45,885 bases of DNA. It comes from Rhodospirillaceae bacterium (GTDB lineage: Bacteria; Pseudomonadota; Alphaproteobacteria; GCA-2731375). The notes beneath the pieces were generated by a model that did not search any database, was not told where the DNA came from, and was given only the letters and a program-made list of their open reading frames with translations. A program made the position numbers and the translations under genes. Shown here one piece after another: positions 25,378 through 33,651 of this stretch; position 1 is the first letter of the stretch, and the number at the start of each line of letters is the position of its first letter. The stretch is from positions 1-45,885 of the forward strand of contig JABJKS010000105.1 in NCBI GenBank assembly GCA_018660265.1. The letters run 5' to 3'.

Positions 25378-26835
25378 ATGAGTTACACGACAGAAACGGC
25401 GGACCAGGTTTCCTCTATCGCGGGGGAGAAATACAAATACGGTTTCGTCACCGATATTGAGACCGAACTGGCCCCCATGGGCCTGAACGAAGACATCATC
25501 CGTTTTATCTCGGCCAAAAAGGACGAGCCCGATTGGATGCTGCAATGGCGACTGCGGGCCTATGAACGCTGGTTGACCATGGAAGAGCCGGAATGGGCCA
25601 AGGTTGAGTATCCGGAAATTGATTTTCAGGACGCCTACTATTACGCCGCGCCGAAATCCCAGAAAGACGGCCCGCAAAGCCTGGATGAGGTGGACCCGGA
25701 GCTCCTCCGCACTTACGAAAAACTGGGCATCCCGTTGCATGAACAACAAATGCTGGCCGGTGTCGCCGTGGATGCTGTCTTCGACAGTGTTTCCGTCGCG
25801 ACCACGTTCCGTAAAGAGCTTGCCAAGGCCGGGGTGATTTTCTGTCCGATCTCGGAAGCCGTGAAAGATTATCCGGAGCTGGTACAGAAATATCTCGGCT
25901 CCGTCGTGCCTTATTCGGATAATTTCTATGCGACCCTGAATTCTGCCGTGTTTACGGACGGATCCTTCGTCTACATTCCCAAGGGCGTGCGCTGCCCTAT
26001 GGAGCTGTCGACGTATTTTCGCATCAATCAGGCCAATACGGGCCAGTTCGAACGGACGTTGATCATTGCCGATGAAGGCAGCTATGTCTCCTACCTGGAA
26101 GGCTGCACAGCGCCACAACGGGATGAAAACCAGCTACATGCCGCCGTGGTCGAATTGGTCCTGATGGATGATGCGGAGATTAAATATTCCACTGTCCAGA
26201 ACTGGTATCCCGGCGATGCGGACGGCAAGGGCGGGATCTATAATTTCGTGACCAAGCGGGCCGCCTGCCGGGGCCGTAATTCCAAGGTGTCCTGGACCCA
26301 GGTTGAGACCGGCTCTGCCGTCACCTGGAAATACCCCAGCTGTATCCTGCAGGGCGACAATTCGGTCGGTGAATTCTATTCCGTCGCCATTACAAATAAC
26401 CTGCAACAGGCGGATACGGGCACGAAGATGATCCATATCGGGGAAAATACGTCTTCGACCATCATCGCCAAGGGTATCTCTGCCGGGCGCAGTCAAAGCA
26501 CCTATCGGGGCTTGGTGCGGATGCAGCCCGGCGCCAAGGGCGGGCGCAACTATACCCAATGTGACAGCCTATTGATCGGTGATAAATGCGGCGCGCATAC
26601 GGTGCCCTATATCGAAAACCGCAACCGCACAGCCCAGATCGAACATGAGGCGACAACGGCGAAAATCAGCGAGGATCAGCTGTTTTACTGCAGTCAGCGG
26701 GGCCTGACCGATGAAGAAGCGCTATCCATGATCGTCAATGGCTTTTGCAAACAGGTTTTGCAGGAATTGCCCATGGAATTCGCCGTTGAGGCGCAAAAAC
26801 TGGTTGGAATATCGTTAGAAGGCAGTGTGGGCTAA
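25378..26835 (+). CDS. sufB: Fe-S cluster scaffold protein SufB
   Basis: 485 residues, normal SufB length. SufB, with SufC and SufD, forms the SufBC2D scaffold on which [Fe-S] clusters are built in the cytosol. Family stretches are clear: the N-terminal [16 protein letters not shown]-like opening, [19 protein letters not shown], the long beta-helix core with [20 protein letters not shown] and the C-terminal LGLT-like [23 protein letters not shown]. It is the first structural gene, starting directly after the regulator stop and followed three bases later by sufC. No truncation or missing segment is seen. Confidence 0.97.
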   Translation: MSYTTETADQVSSIAGEKYKYGFVTDIETELAPMGLNEDIIRFISAKKDEPDWMLQWRLRAYERWLTMEEPEWAKVEYPEIDFQDAYYYAAPKSQKDGPQSLDEVDPELLRTYEKLGIPLHEQQMLAGVAVDAVFDSVSVATTFRKELAKAGVIFCPISEAVKDYPELVQKYLGSVVPYSDNFYATLNSAVFTDGSFVYIPKGVRCPMELSTYFRINQANTGQFERTLIIADEGSYVSYLEGCTAPQRDENQLHAAVVELVLMDDAEIKYSTVQNWYPGDADGKGGIYNFVTKRAACRGRNSKVSWTQVETGSAVTWKYPSCILQGDNSVGEFYSVAITNNLQQADTGTKMIHIGENTSSTIIAKGISAGRSQSTYRGLVRMQPGAKGGRNYTQCDSLLIGDKCGAHTVPYIENRNRTAQIEHEATTAKISEDQLFYCSQRGLTDEEALSMIVNGFCKQVLQELPMEFAVEAQKLVGISLEGSVG

Positions 26836-26838
26836 GTC

Positions 26839-27612
26839 ATGACGAATATGTTGGAAATCAAGGACCTGCATGCCGAGGTCGGCGGCACGGAAATTCTCAA
26901 AGGTCTTAGCCTGACCATCGGTGAAGGTGAGGTGCATGCCATTATGGGCCCGAACGGGGCCGGTAAAAGCACCTTGTCTTATGTACTGTCAGGGCGGGAC
27001 GGCTATGAGGTGACGTCAGGGTCGATCACCTATCGCGGCCAGGACCTGTTCGAACTGGCGATCGAGGAACGGGCGGCGGCCGGTATCTTCCTGGGCTTTC
27101 AGTATCCGGTGGAGCTGCCCGGTGTTTCATCGACAACATTCCTGAAAACCGCCCTGAATGCGGTGTTGCGTCAACGGGGTGAGGATGAGTTGGACGCGGT
27201 GCAATTCATGAAGCGCCTGCGCGTGCACACAAAGTCCCTGAATATCAGCGACGATATGCTGCGCCGTGGCGTCAATGTGGGTTTCTCGGGCGGTGAGAAA
27301 AAGCGCAATGAGATCCTGCAAATGGCGCTTTTGGAGCCTTATTTGGCGGTCCTGGATGAAACCGATAGCGGCCTGGATATTGATGCCCTGAAGGTGGTCG
27401 CCGACGGCGTCAATGCTCTGCGCGGACCTACCCGTTCCATGCTGGTCATCACGCACTACCAACGTTTGTTGGACTACATCGTGCCTGATTTCGTCCATGT
27501 CCTGGCCCATGGCCGGATCGCGCGGACGGGGGGCAAGGAATTGGCGCTGGAGCTGGAAGAAAAAGGCTATGGCGAATTCGCCGATGCGCCGCACGGATCC
27601 GAGGCGGCCTAG
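26839..27612 (+). CDS. sufC: SUF system ATPase SufC
   Basis: 257 residues, an ABC-type ATPase that is cytosolic and drives conformational change of the SufB-SufD scaffold. Walker A GPNGAGKST is at 37-45, the ABC signature region FSGGEKKRNE at 149-158 and Walker B with the catalytic Glu in LAVLDETDSGLD at 169-180. The signature SGGEKKR is the SufC variant. The gene lies between sufB and sufD with three-base gaps on each side. Confidence 0.97.
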   Translation: MTNMLEIKDLHAEVGGTEILKGLSLTIGEGEVHAIMGPNGAGKSTLSYVLSGRDGYEVTSGSITYRGQDLFELAIEERAAAGIFLGFQYPVELPGVSSTTFLKTALNAVLRQRGEDELDAVQFMKRLRVHTKSLNISDDMLRRGVNVGFSGGEKKRNEILQMALLEPYLAVLDETDSGLDIDALKVVADGVNALRGPTRSMLVITHYQRLLDYIVPDFVHVLAHGRIARTGGKELALELEEKGYGEFADAPHGSEAA

Positions 27613-27615
27613 GCG

Positions 27616-28899
27616 ATGACGTTAGAAAATTATCAGGCGCAGTTGGCTCAAAACCTACCGCAGACGGATCTGCCGTGGCTGGCGGATTTGCGTCAGGGGG
27701 CGGCGGACCGTTTTGCCTCCATTGGATTGCCGGACCGTAAGGTTGAAGCCTGGCGCTATACCAACCTGAAGCCGATCCAGGCCCGTCTGTTCGAAGTTGG
27801 CCCATTCGAAGCTGATACATTCCAAGCTGATCGGGTCCGGGCCGGCGATACCACCCCTGCCCTGCTATCCGACAGTCATCGTATGGTATTTTCCGACGGT
27901 TTATTGATTGCCGGTGCGCAAGACTTGCCCGATGGCGTCAGCCTTAAAGGCATGGCACAGGTTTTGGCTGAAGACCCTGAAATTCTGACGGATCATAAGC
28001 AAGGCATCGGGGCAATCCGCGATCTGCCTTTGCCGACCCTGAACCGGGCCCTTAGCCGGGACGGCTATGTCCTGGTGCTGGAGCCCGGCGTCATCGTCGC
28101 CCAGGCAATTGAAATTCTGTTTCAATCAAGTACCGGTGCAGCCTATCCACGCAATTTGATCCTGGCCGGTGCGGGCGCGCAGGTAAGCGTGGTGGAGCAC
28201 TATCTGGGGACCAGTGAAGATGATTACCTGGTTAACGGCGTTACGGAAGTGCATGCCGCAACCGGGGCACATATCAAGCGCTACAAAATTCAACGGGACG
28301 GCCCTGGTGCCAGCCATATCGCGACCTTGGCGGGGCAGTTGGAAGCTGACGCCAGGTTCGAGAATTTCGACCTTAATCTGGGCGCGAAACTCGCCCGCAG
28401 TGAAATTCATATGGCTTTACAGGGTCATGGGGCGGACGCCTCCCTGAACGGTGTCTATCTGTTGCGGGACAAACAGCATTGCGACAATGCCATTCTGATG
28501 GACCATGTGGTCGGCGCTACCAACAGTCATCAGGACTACCGGGGCATACTGGATGACAAAGCCCACGGTGTCTTCCAGGGCAAAATCACCGTCCAGCCAG
28601 ATGCTCAAGGCATCGAAGGACACCAACTGAACAAAACCCTGCTGCTGTCGGATACGGCTGAAATCGATAGCAAGCCGGAGCTGGAAATCCGCGCCGACGA
28701 TGTGAAATGCAGCCATGGCGCAACGGCGGGAGAATTGGATGAGGCGGGGCTGTTTTATCTCCGGTCTCGCGGCATACCGGAGGCCGAGGCCCGGCAATTA
28801 CTGATGGCCGCCTTTATCGTCGAAACCCTGGGCCATATTGATGATGAGGCTATTCGTGACGTCATGGATGGCCTGGTCACCGATTGGATGGCGTCATGA
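27616..28899 (+). CDS. sufD: Fe-S cluster assembly protein SufD
   Basis: 427 residues, the SufB paralogue that completes the SufBC2D complex and helps iron entry. The conserved C-terminal block is present: AEIDSKPELEIRADDVKCSHGATAGELDEAGLFYLRSRGI, including the CSHG motif whose His is needed for cluster building in the E. coli complex. The N-terminal part has LPDRKVEAWRYTNLKPI, the usual opening for the family. The stop codon overlaps the sufS start (ATGA at 28896-28899). Confidence 0.96.
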   Translation: MTLENYQAQLAQNLPQTDLPWLADLRQGAADRFASIGLPDRKVEAWRYTNLKPIQARLFEVGPFEADTFQADRVRAGDTTPALLSDSHRMVFSDGLLIAGAQDLPDGVSLKGMAQVLAEDPEILTDHKQGIGAIRDLPLPTLNRALSRDGYVLVLEPGVIVAQAIEILFQSSTGAAYPRNLILAGAGAQVSVVEHYLGTSEDDYLVNGVTEVHAATGAHIKRYKIQRDGPGASHIATLAGQLEADARFENFDLNLGAKLARSEIHMALQGHGADASLNGVYLLRDKQHCDNAILMDHVVGATNSHQDYRGILDDKAHGVFQGKITVQPDAQGIEGHQLNKTLLLSDTAEIDSKPELEIRADDVKCSHGATAGELDEAGLFYLRSRGIPEAEARQLLMAAFIVETLGHIDDEAIRDVMDGLVTDWMAS

Positions 28900-30170
28900 C
28901 GGACTTGGCGCAAGATCTGGCACGGGCCGCGAAGCACCATAATCTCGAAGCCGGTTTCGATGTGGAACGCATTCGCCAGGATTTCCCGATTTTGAGCCGG
29001 GAAGTTCACGGCAAACCATTGGTTTATTTCGACAGCGGTGCTTCGGCGCAGAAACCCCGCGCCGTGATCGATGCAATGGTCGAGGTGATGGAGAATGAAT
29101 ATACCAACGTCCATCGCGGGGCCCATTATCTAAGCCAGACACTGACGGATCGCTATGAAGGCGTGCGCGAGACCATCGCCCGCTTCATCAATGCCGGTTC
29201 CGAAAACGAAATCGTCATCACCCGCAACACGACGGAGGCGATCAATCTGGTCGCCGCCACATATGGCCGGAAATTCCTCAGCAAAGGCGACGGCGTGGTG
29301 ATTTCCGATATGGAGCACCATGCCAATATCGTACCGTGGCAGATGCTGCGGGATGAAATCGGTATTGAGCTAAAGATCGCGCCTATCGATGATCGCGGCG
29401 TTCTGGATCTGGACGCTTATGGCGATCTGTTGGACCAGAACACCAAATTGGTTGCCATGACCCATTGTTCCAACGTTTTGGGCACAGTTGTCCCGGCAGC
29501 TGAAATCGTGCGTATGGCCCATGATCGCGGTATTCCGGTATTGCTGGATGGCAGCCAGGCCGTTGTTCATTCCAAGGTGGATGTGCAGGCCCTGGATGCG
29601 GATTTCTACGTCTTCACCGGGCATAAGCTATATGGCCCCACGGCCATAGGCGTATTGTACGGCAAGGCGGAATTGTTGGCGCAGATGCCGCCCTATCAGG
29701 GCGGCGGCGATATGATCGCCACGGTAACCTACGACAAGACCACTTATGCCGAGCCGCCCTATCGCTTTGAGGCCGGCACCCCGCCGATTATCGAAGCCAT
29801 TGGTTTGGGAGCCGCTATCGATTATGTCTCCGCCATTGGCATGGATGCCATTCAGACCCATGAAAGCGCGTTACTGGCCTACGGCATGGAACGCCTGGGC
29901 GAGATGCCGGATATAAAGTTGTTTGGCACGGCGCCTGAAAAGGCGGCCATATTCTCGTTCATCCAGGAAGGCATTCACCCCTTTGACACTGCCGCCACCC
30001 TGGACCGGGCCGGTGTTGCCACACGGGTTGGCCAGCATTGTGCCGAGCCTTTGATGGCGCGGCTGGGTGTTGACGGTACGGTGCGGGCATCGTTGGCGAT
30101 GTACAACACAACGGCGGAAATTGACGTCATGATCGCGGCCCTGGAACGGGCCCGGGCTTTGTTCGGATAA
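28896..30170 (+). CDS. sufS: Cysteine desulfurase SufS (group II)
   Basis: 424 residues from ATG 28896, whose ATGA overlap with sufD favours it over the ATG 12 bases upstream. SufS removes sulfur from cysteine with PLP and holds it as a persulfide for SufE. PLP-binding Lys244 lies in FTGHKLYGP, His140-region HHANIVPW stacks on PLP, and the persulfide-forming Cys382 is in RVGQHCAEPLM, in the short loop typical of group II enzymes that depend on SufE. The sufE gene follows after 19 bases, matching this need. Confidence 0.97.
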   Translation: MTDLAQDLARAAKHHNLEAGFDVERIRQDFPILSREVHGKPLVYFDSGASAQKPRAVIDAMVEVMENEYTNVHRGAHYLSQTLTDRYEGVRETIARFINAGSENEIVITRNTTEAINLVAATYGRKFLSKGDGVVISDMEHHANIVPWQMLRDEIGIELKIAPIDDRGVLDLDAYGDLLDQNTKLVAMTHCSNVLGTVVPAAEIVRMAHDRGIPVLLDGSQAVVHSKVDVQALDADFYVFTGHKLYGPTAIGVLYGKAELLAQMPPYQGGGDMIATVTYDKTTYAEPPYRFEAGTPPIIEAIGLGAAIDYVSAIGMDAIQTHESALLAYGMERLGEMPDIKLFGTAPEKAAIFSFIQEGIHPFDTAATLDRAGVATRVGQHCAEPLMARLGVDGTVRASLAMYNTTAEIDVMIAALERARALFG

Positions 30171-30189
30171 TAAGGGCACAGTTAAGCGT

Positions 30190-30642
30190 ATGAGCATCCC
30201 GGCAGAAAAATTGACCCAATATGACGAATATGTCGAAGCGTTGGATCTTCTTGATGAAGAGAGCCGCTTTGAATACATCATCGATATTGGCAAACGGGCT
30301 GATAAGACGCCGTTTCCTAGCGACTGTATGGATGATGTCCATTTGATGCATGGCTGCATGTCCAAAGTCTGGATCGTCCATGAGGTCGTGGACGGTGTCC
30401 ATGAATTTCGCGGCCAAAGTGACGCTATTATCGTCAAAGGTCTGGTTTCCATGATGACCGGGTCGTTCAGCGGTTTGACCAGCGATGAATTGGCGGCGGT
30501 GACGTTGGATCAGGTCCGCGGCCTGAACCTAGGTGCCCTGACAATGCAGCGTCAGGTGGGGATGATGGCAATGTTGAAGCATATGCAAAAGTTAAGCCAA
30601 AGAGCTGAAAACGGGGCCGATCGTTCGGCTGCGGCAGAGTAA
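30190..30642 (+). CDS. sufE: Sulfur acceptor protein SufE
   Basis: 150 residues. SufE accepts persulfide sulfur from SufS and hands it to SufB. The acceptor Cys56 is in the conserved HGCMSKVWIV loop (family GCxSxVW). The remaining motif, GRSDAIIVKGL-like QSDAIIVKGLVSMM and LTSQRxxGM-like LGALTMQRQVGM, is also present. It directly follows sufS, which confirms SufE rather than its paralogue CsdE. Confidence 0.95.
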   Translation: MSIPAEKLTQYDEYVEALDLLDEESRFEYIIDIGKRADKTPFPSDCMDDVHLMHGCMSKVWIVHEVVDGVHEFRGQSDAIIVKGLVSMMTGSFSGLTSDELAAVTLDQVRGLNLGALTMQRQVGMMAMLKHMQKLSQRAENGADRSAAAE

Positions 30643-30657
30643 AGGTAGGGGTAAATT

Positions 30658-31074
30658 ATGTCAGATATGGATTTTTATGGGATGCCCAATCCGTTCGGTC
30701 ATTTGCATGGACCGGAACTGGATGATGACGGCAAGGCACGTGCAGGTGCGCCGGTGGGGGATGGCGTTGCGGTCGCCTCGGAATCTACCGTGATCGATGC
30801 CATGCGAGAGGTTTATGACCCGGAAATTCCGGTCAATATCTTCGAATTGGGTCTGATCTATGACTATAAAATCGATCCTGCGGGCAGCGTTGATATTCAA
30901 ATGACCTTGACGGCACCGGGTTGTCCCGTGGCCGGTATTCTGCCCGGACATCTGGCCCGCACAGTGTCAGAGGCCGAAGGCGTGGGTGAAGTGGTGGTTG
31001 AACTGGTTTGGGATCCGCCGTGGAGTATGGATATGATGTCCGAGGCAGCCCGCGTTGAATTGGATATGTTTTAA
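30658..31074 (+). CDS. sufT: SUF system protein SufT (DUF59/MIP18 family)
   Basis: 138 residues. A 40-residue low-complexity N-terminus precedes the DUF59 domain, with VYDPEIPVNIFELGLIYDYKI and the reactive Cys89 in TLTAPGCPVAG; the end VWDPPWSMDMMSEAARVELDM is the usual one. SufT helps maturation or delivery of Fe-S clusters, shown to matter under high demand in other bacteria. The gene sits 15 bases after sufE, with a purine-rich ribosome site (AAGGTAGGGG) before its ATG. Confidence 0.94.
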   Translation: MSDMDFYGMPNPFGHLHGPELDDDGKARAGAPVGDGVAVASESTVIDAMREVYDPEIPVNIFELGLIYDYKIDPAGSVDIQMTLTAPGCPVAGILPGHLARTVSEAEGVGEVVVELVWDPPWSMDMMSEAARVELDMF

Positions 31075-31158
31075 TATTATGTCAATGTAGCCGCAGCTAA
31101 GCTGTTGCTACGTTAAGACTAATATGGGGAAATTGGGGAACCTAAGGGACGTAAGACA

Positions 31159-31500
31159 ATGGAAAGACCAGCAGTTTTAACAATGACGGATACAGCCGTG
31201 GCGCAAGCCAAGGCCTTGATGGCGCGCAGCGATGGCGACGTTTTGGCCCTGCGTGTTGGCGTCAAAACGGGCGGTTGTTCGGGTCTGATGTATGAAGTCG
31301 AATATGCTCGAGAGAAGAAACGTTTTGAGGAAGAGGTCGAAACCGACGGCGTGAAAATATTCATCGACCCCACCGCTATTATGTTTTTGATCGGGGCGGA
31401 GATGGATTACAAGACTGACAAATTTCAGTCCACCTTTGTTTTTAATAACCCCAATGAAGCCGACCGTTGCGGTTGTGGCGAAAGCTTCCGCGTCGCCTAA
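31159..31500 (+). CDS. A-type Fe-S carrier (SufA/IscA/ErpA family)
   Basis: 113 residues. The three conserved cysteines are present, Cys40 in KTGGCSGLMYEVEY and Cys104/Cys106 in RCGCGESF. A-type carriers accept clusters from SufBC2D and pass them to target enzymes. It is the last gene of the SUF operon, 84 bases after sufT; this longer gap could hold an extra promoter. The paralogues SufA, IscA and ErpA cannot be separated from this sequence alone; the position favours SufA. Confidence 0.92.
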   Translation: MERPAVLTMTDTAVAQAKALMARSDGDVLALRVGVKTGGCSGLMYEVEYAREKKRFEEEVETDGVKIFIDPTAIMFLIGAEMDYKTDKFQSTFVFNNPNEADRCGCGESFRVA

Positions 31501-31626
31501 GCCATTCATCAAACTTCAACTACATGGAACCATTGATAGCGGTATACGGCTTTCAGGTATACAATCGGGTTAAACGCGTCTATTCGTAAATATCGCAACC
31601 TGAAAACTGTACCGTGACAAACGACA

Positions 31627-32652
31627 ATGGCAACTGATGCATCCGCCGATATGCAGGCCCGCTGGCTGCCCGTATCCGACGCCGCTGTCGTATTGGGCAT
31701 CAGCGATGAAATGCTGCGCTTACGAATGTCTCGACGAACCATACGGACCCGGTTCGAAGCCGATGGCCAGGTGCTTGTTCGCGTCCCCTATGATCTAACC
31801 GACTATGTTCGGGCGGGTATAACGGTCGAGGCACCGGAAGAGCGTCGGGCCGACGAACGCCGCAGCAACGATAGACGGTCACAGGAACGCCGCACTGGAA
31901 GCCGGGAGACCCCCGACCGACGGGCCCGGGAACGTCGACTACATGGACGCCGGGCTGGCCAAAGCTGGGCTGCGAGACGCTGGGCGAATGATCGCCCCGA
32001 AACTAACGTCGAAACCGGAGCTAACGTCGATGTCGACGGCACGAATATACCCGACAATGGCCCGCCAAAAAGCGCCCTAGAGGCCTTGGCGAGATCACAT
32101 TCCGATACCCCGCTGCCTCATCCGGAAGTAGTCCGTGACCCTGCCTCCTATAGGGCCGCCCCTGCTCCGGAAACCATACCCGAACCAGTGGCCGTATCGG
32201 CACCAGAGCCGGAAATTGCTTTGCCCCCCACACCTGCACCAATCGTAGAGCCGAAAGCGGAGCCAAAAACGGAAACGTCTCCAGAACCGGCCCCGGAATT
32301 GGCGCCCGAACTGGCACCAAAACTAACTTTTGCGTCCACCCCGGCCCTGCCCAGTGAAGATCAAACGGGCCGGCAACATTTGTTGTATGAAGCCCGCATC
32401 GCGGACTTGAAGGAACTGTATGGGTCGCAAATCACCGATTTAAAATCGGTTATTGTTGAATTGGCGGACCGCCATAATGGTGAGATCGAACGGCTGATCA
32501 AAAGCCATCAGGCGGAAGTGCAACGCCTGGTCCAGCTGCACAATGCTAATCTGAGCAACCTGCACGCCCAGGCTGAACGCTCTGTCACCCTGGAGGCTAA
32601 AAGCAAGGCGGCCCTGATCGAGATCATCATCGCCCTAAACGCCCGGAAATGA
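31627..32652 (+). CDS. HTH - Arg-Arg pentad repeat - coiled-coil protein, unknown
   Basis: 341 residues in four visible parts. Residues 12-62 look like a small helix-turn-helix or excisionase-like domain (VSDAAVVLGISDEMLRLRMSRRTI). Residues 73-109 carry Arg-Arg pairs every five residues (73, 78, 83, 88, 98, 103, 108; a lone Arg at 93). Residues 160-245 are a Pro/Ala/Glu-rich linker with PEPxxE-type runs. Residues 250-341 are a predicted amphipathic coiled coil (YEARIADLKELYGSQITDLK). No signal peptide or membrane segment is seen. It could bind DNA or RNA through the Arg region and oligomerise through the coil. I do not recognise the family; the ribosome site is poor. Confidence 0.72.
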   Translation: MATDASADMQARWLPVSDAAVVLGISDEMLRLRMSRRTIRTRFEADGQVLVRVPYDLTDYVRAGITVEAPEERRADERRSNDRRSQERRTGSRETPDRRARERRLHGRRAGQSWAARRWANDRPETNVETGANVDVDGTNIPDNGPPKSALEALARSHSDTPLPHPEVVRDPASYRAAPAPETIPEPVAVSAPEPEIALPPTPAPIVEPKAEPKTETSPEPAPELAPELAPKLTFASTPALPSEDQTGRQHLLYEARIADLKELYGSQITDLKSVIVELADRHNGEIERLIKSHQAEVQRLVQLHNANLSNLHAQAERSVTLEAKSKAALIEIIIALNARK

Positions 32653-32757
32653 CCGGGCGAATTGATAGAGGTAAATAGAGCCGAGAGACTGGCTGTTTTT
32701 CCCTGTCCGCTCTACAATCAGTCGACATTTCAACCTTAGTTTTAAGGACAGCATTTA

Positions 32758-33645
32758 ATGGCGGATCTTGATGATATCAAGGAAGGCAAGGATTTCGGTT
32801 TGGATAATCCAGCCCGGAATGAACCGTTCTTCCTGAAAGGCTCCAACGCCCTGGATTGGGGTATGCAGAACCGCCTCTCCCGCATTTTTAACCCCGTATC
32901 GGGGCGCACAGTGATGCTTGCCTTTGACCATGGTTATTTTCAAGGGCCCACAACGGGTATTGAGCGGATGGATCTGGCCATTCCCCCCTTGATCCCCCAT
33001 GCCGATGTCTTGATGTGTACCCGCGGTGCCTTGCGCAGCTGTATTTCGCCTACTGCGAACAAGCCTGTGGTCCTGCGATCGTCGGCGGGGCAAAGCATCT
33101 TGACGGAGCTGTCGAACGAACTGGTTGCCGTGGATATTGAGGATGCCATCCGTCTGAACGCCGCCGCCATTACGGCGCAGGTCTACATCGGGGCGGAATA
33201 CGAACATAAATCCATCGCCAATGTGGTGAAGCTAATCGATACGGGCAGCCGGTACGGTATTCCCACCTTGGCGGTTACCGGCGTCGGGGCCGATATGGTC
33301 CGCGATGCCCGGTATTTCGGTCTGGCCACGCGGATCGCGGCCGAGATCGGTGCCCATTATGTGAAAAGCTATTTCATCGAGGATGGCTTTGAAAAAGTTG
33401 TCGCGGGCTGTCCCGTGCCCATCGTCATCGCGGGCGGTAAGAAATTGCCCGAGGCGGAGGCCCTGGACATGGCCTATCGGGCCATCGATCAGGGTGCCTC
33501 GGGTGTCGATATGGGCCGTAATATTTTCCAATCCGACAGCCCGGTTGCCATGATCCAGGCCGTCGGCGCGGTGGTGCACCGGGGTATGACTGCGGCGGAC
33601 GCCCTGCAAATGTATCAGGATCTAAAAAACGATTTAGGGGAGTAG
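32758..33645 (+). CDS. lsrF: LsrF-type aldolase/thiolase (class I aldolase fold)
   Basis: 295 residues, colinear with E. coli LsrF from the MADLDDIK opening through [21 protein letters not shown] and [16 protein letters not shown] to [15 protein letters not shown]. The Schiff-base lysine Lys203 (HYVKSYF) falls at the same residue number as in LsrF. LsrF acts on the last intermediate of phospho-autoinducer-2 breakdown, giving DHAP and acetyl-CoA. None of the other lsr genes (kinase, transporter, isomerase, LsrR) is in the window, so a different phospho-substrate is possible here. Six bases separate its stop from the molybdopterin enzyme gene, which suggests a shared pathway. Confidence 0.88.
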   Translation: MADLDDIKEGKDFGLDNPARNEPFFLKGSNALDWGMQNRLSRIFNPVSGRTVMLAFDHGYFQGPTTGIERMDLAIPPLIPHADVLMCTRGALRSCISPTANKPVVLRSSAGQSILTELSNELVAVDIEDAIRLNAAAITAQVYIGAEYEHKSIANVVKLIDTGSRYGIPTLAVTGVGADMVRDARYFGLATRIAAEIGAHYVKSYFIEDGFEKVVAGCPVPIVIAGGKKLPEAEALDMAYRAIDQGASGVDMGRNIFQSDSPVAMIQAVGAVVHRGMTAADALQMYQDLKNDLGE

Positions 33646-33651
33646 CAAACG

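Noticed and set aside
25309-26118. 269-codon minus-strand frame over the start of sufB
   Set aside because: Antisense to the conserved sufB coding sequence and to the end of the regulator; composition is that of a shadow frame.
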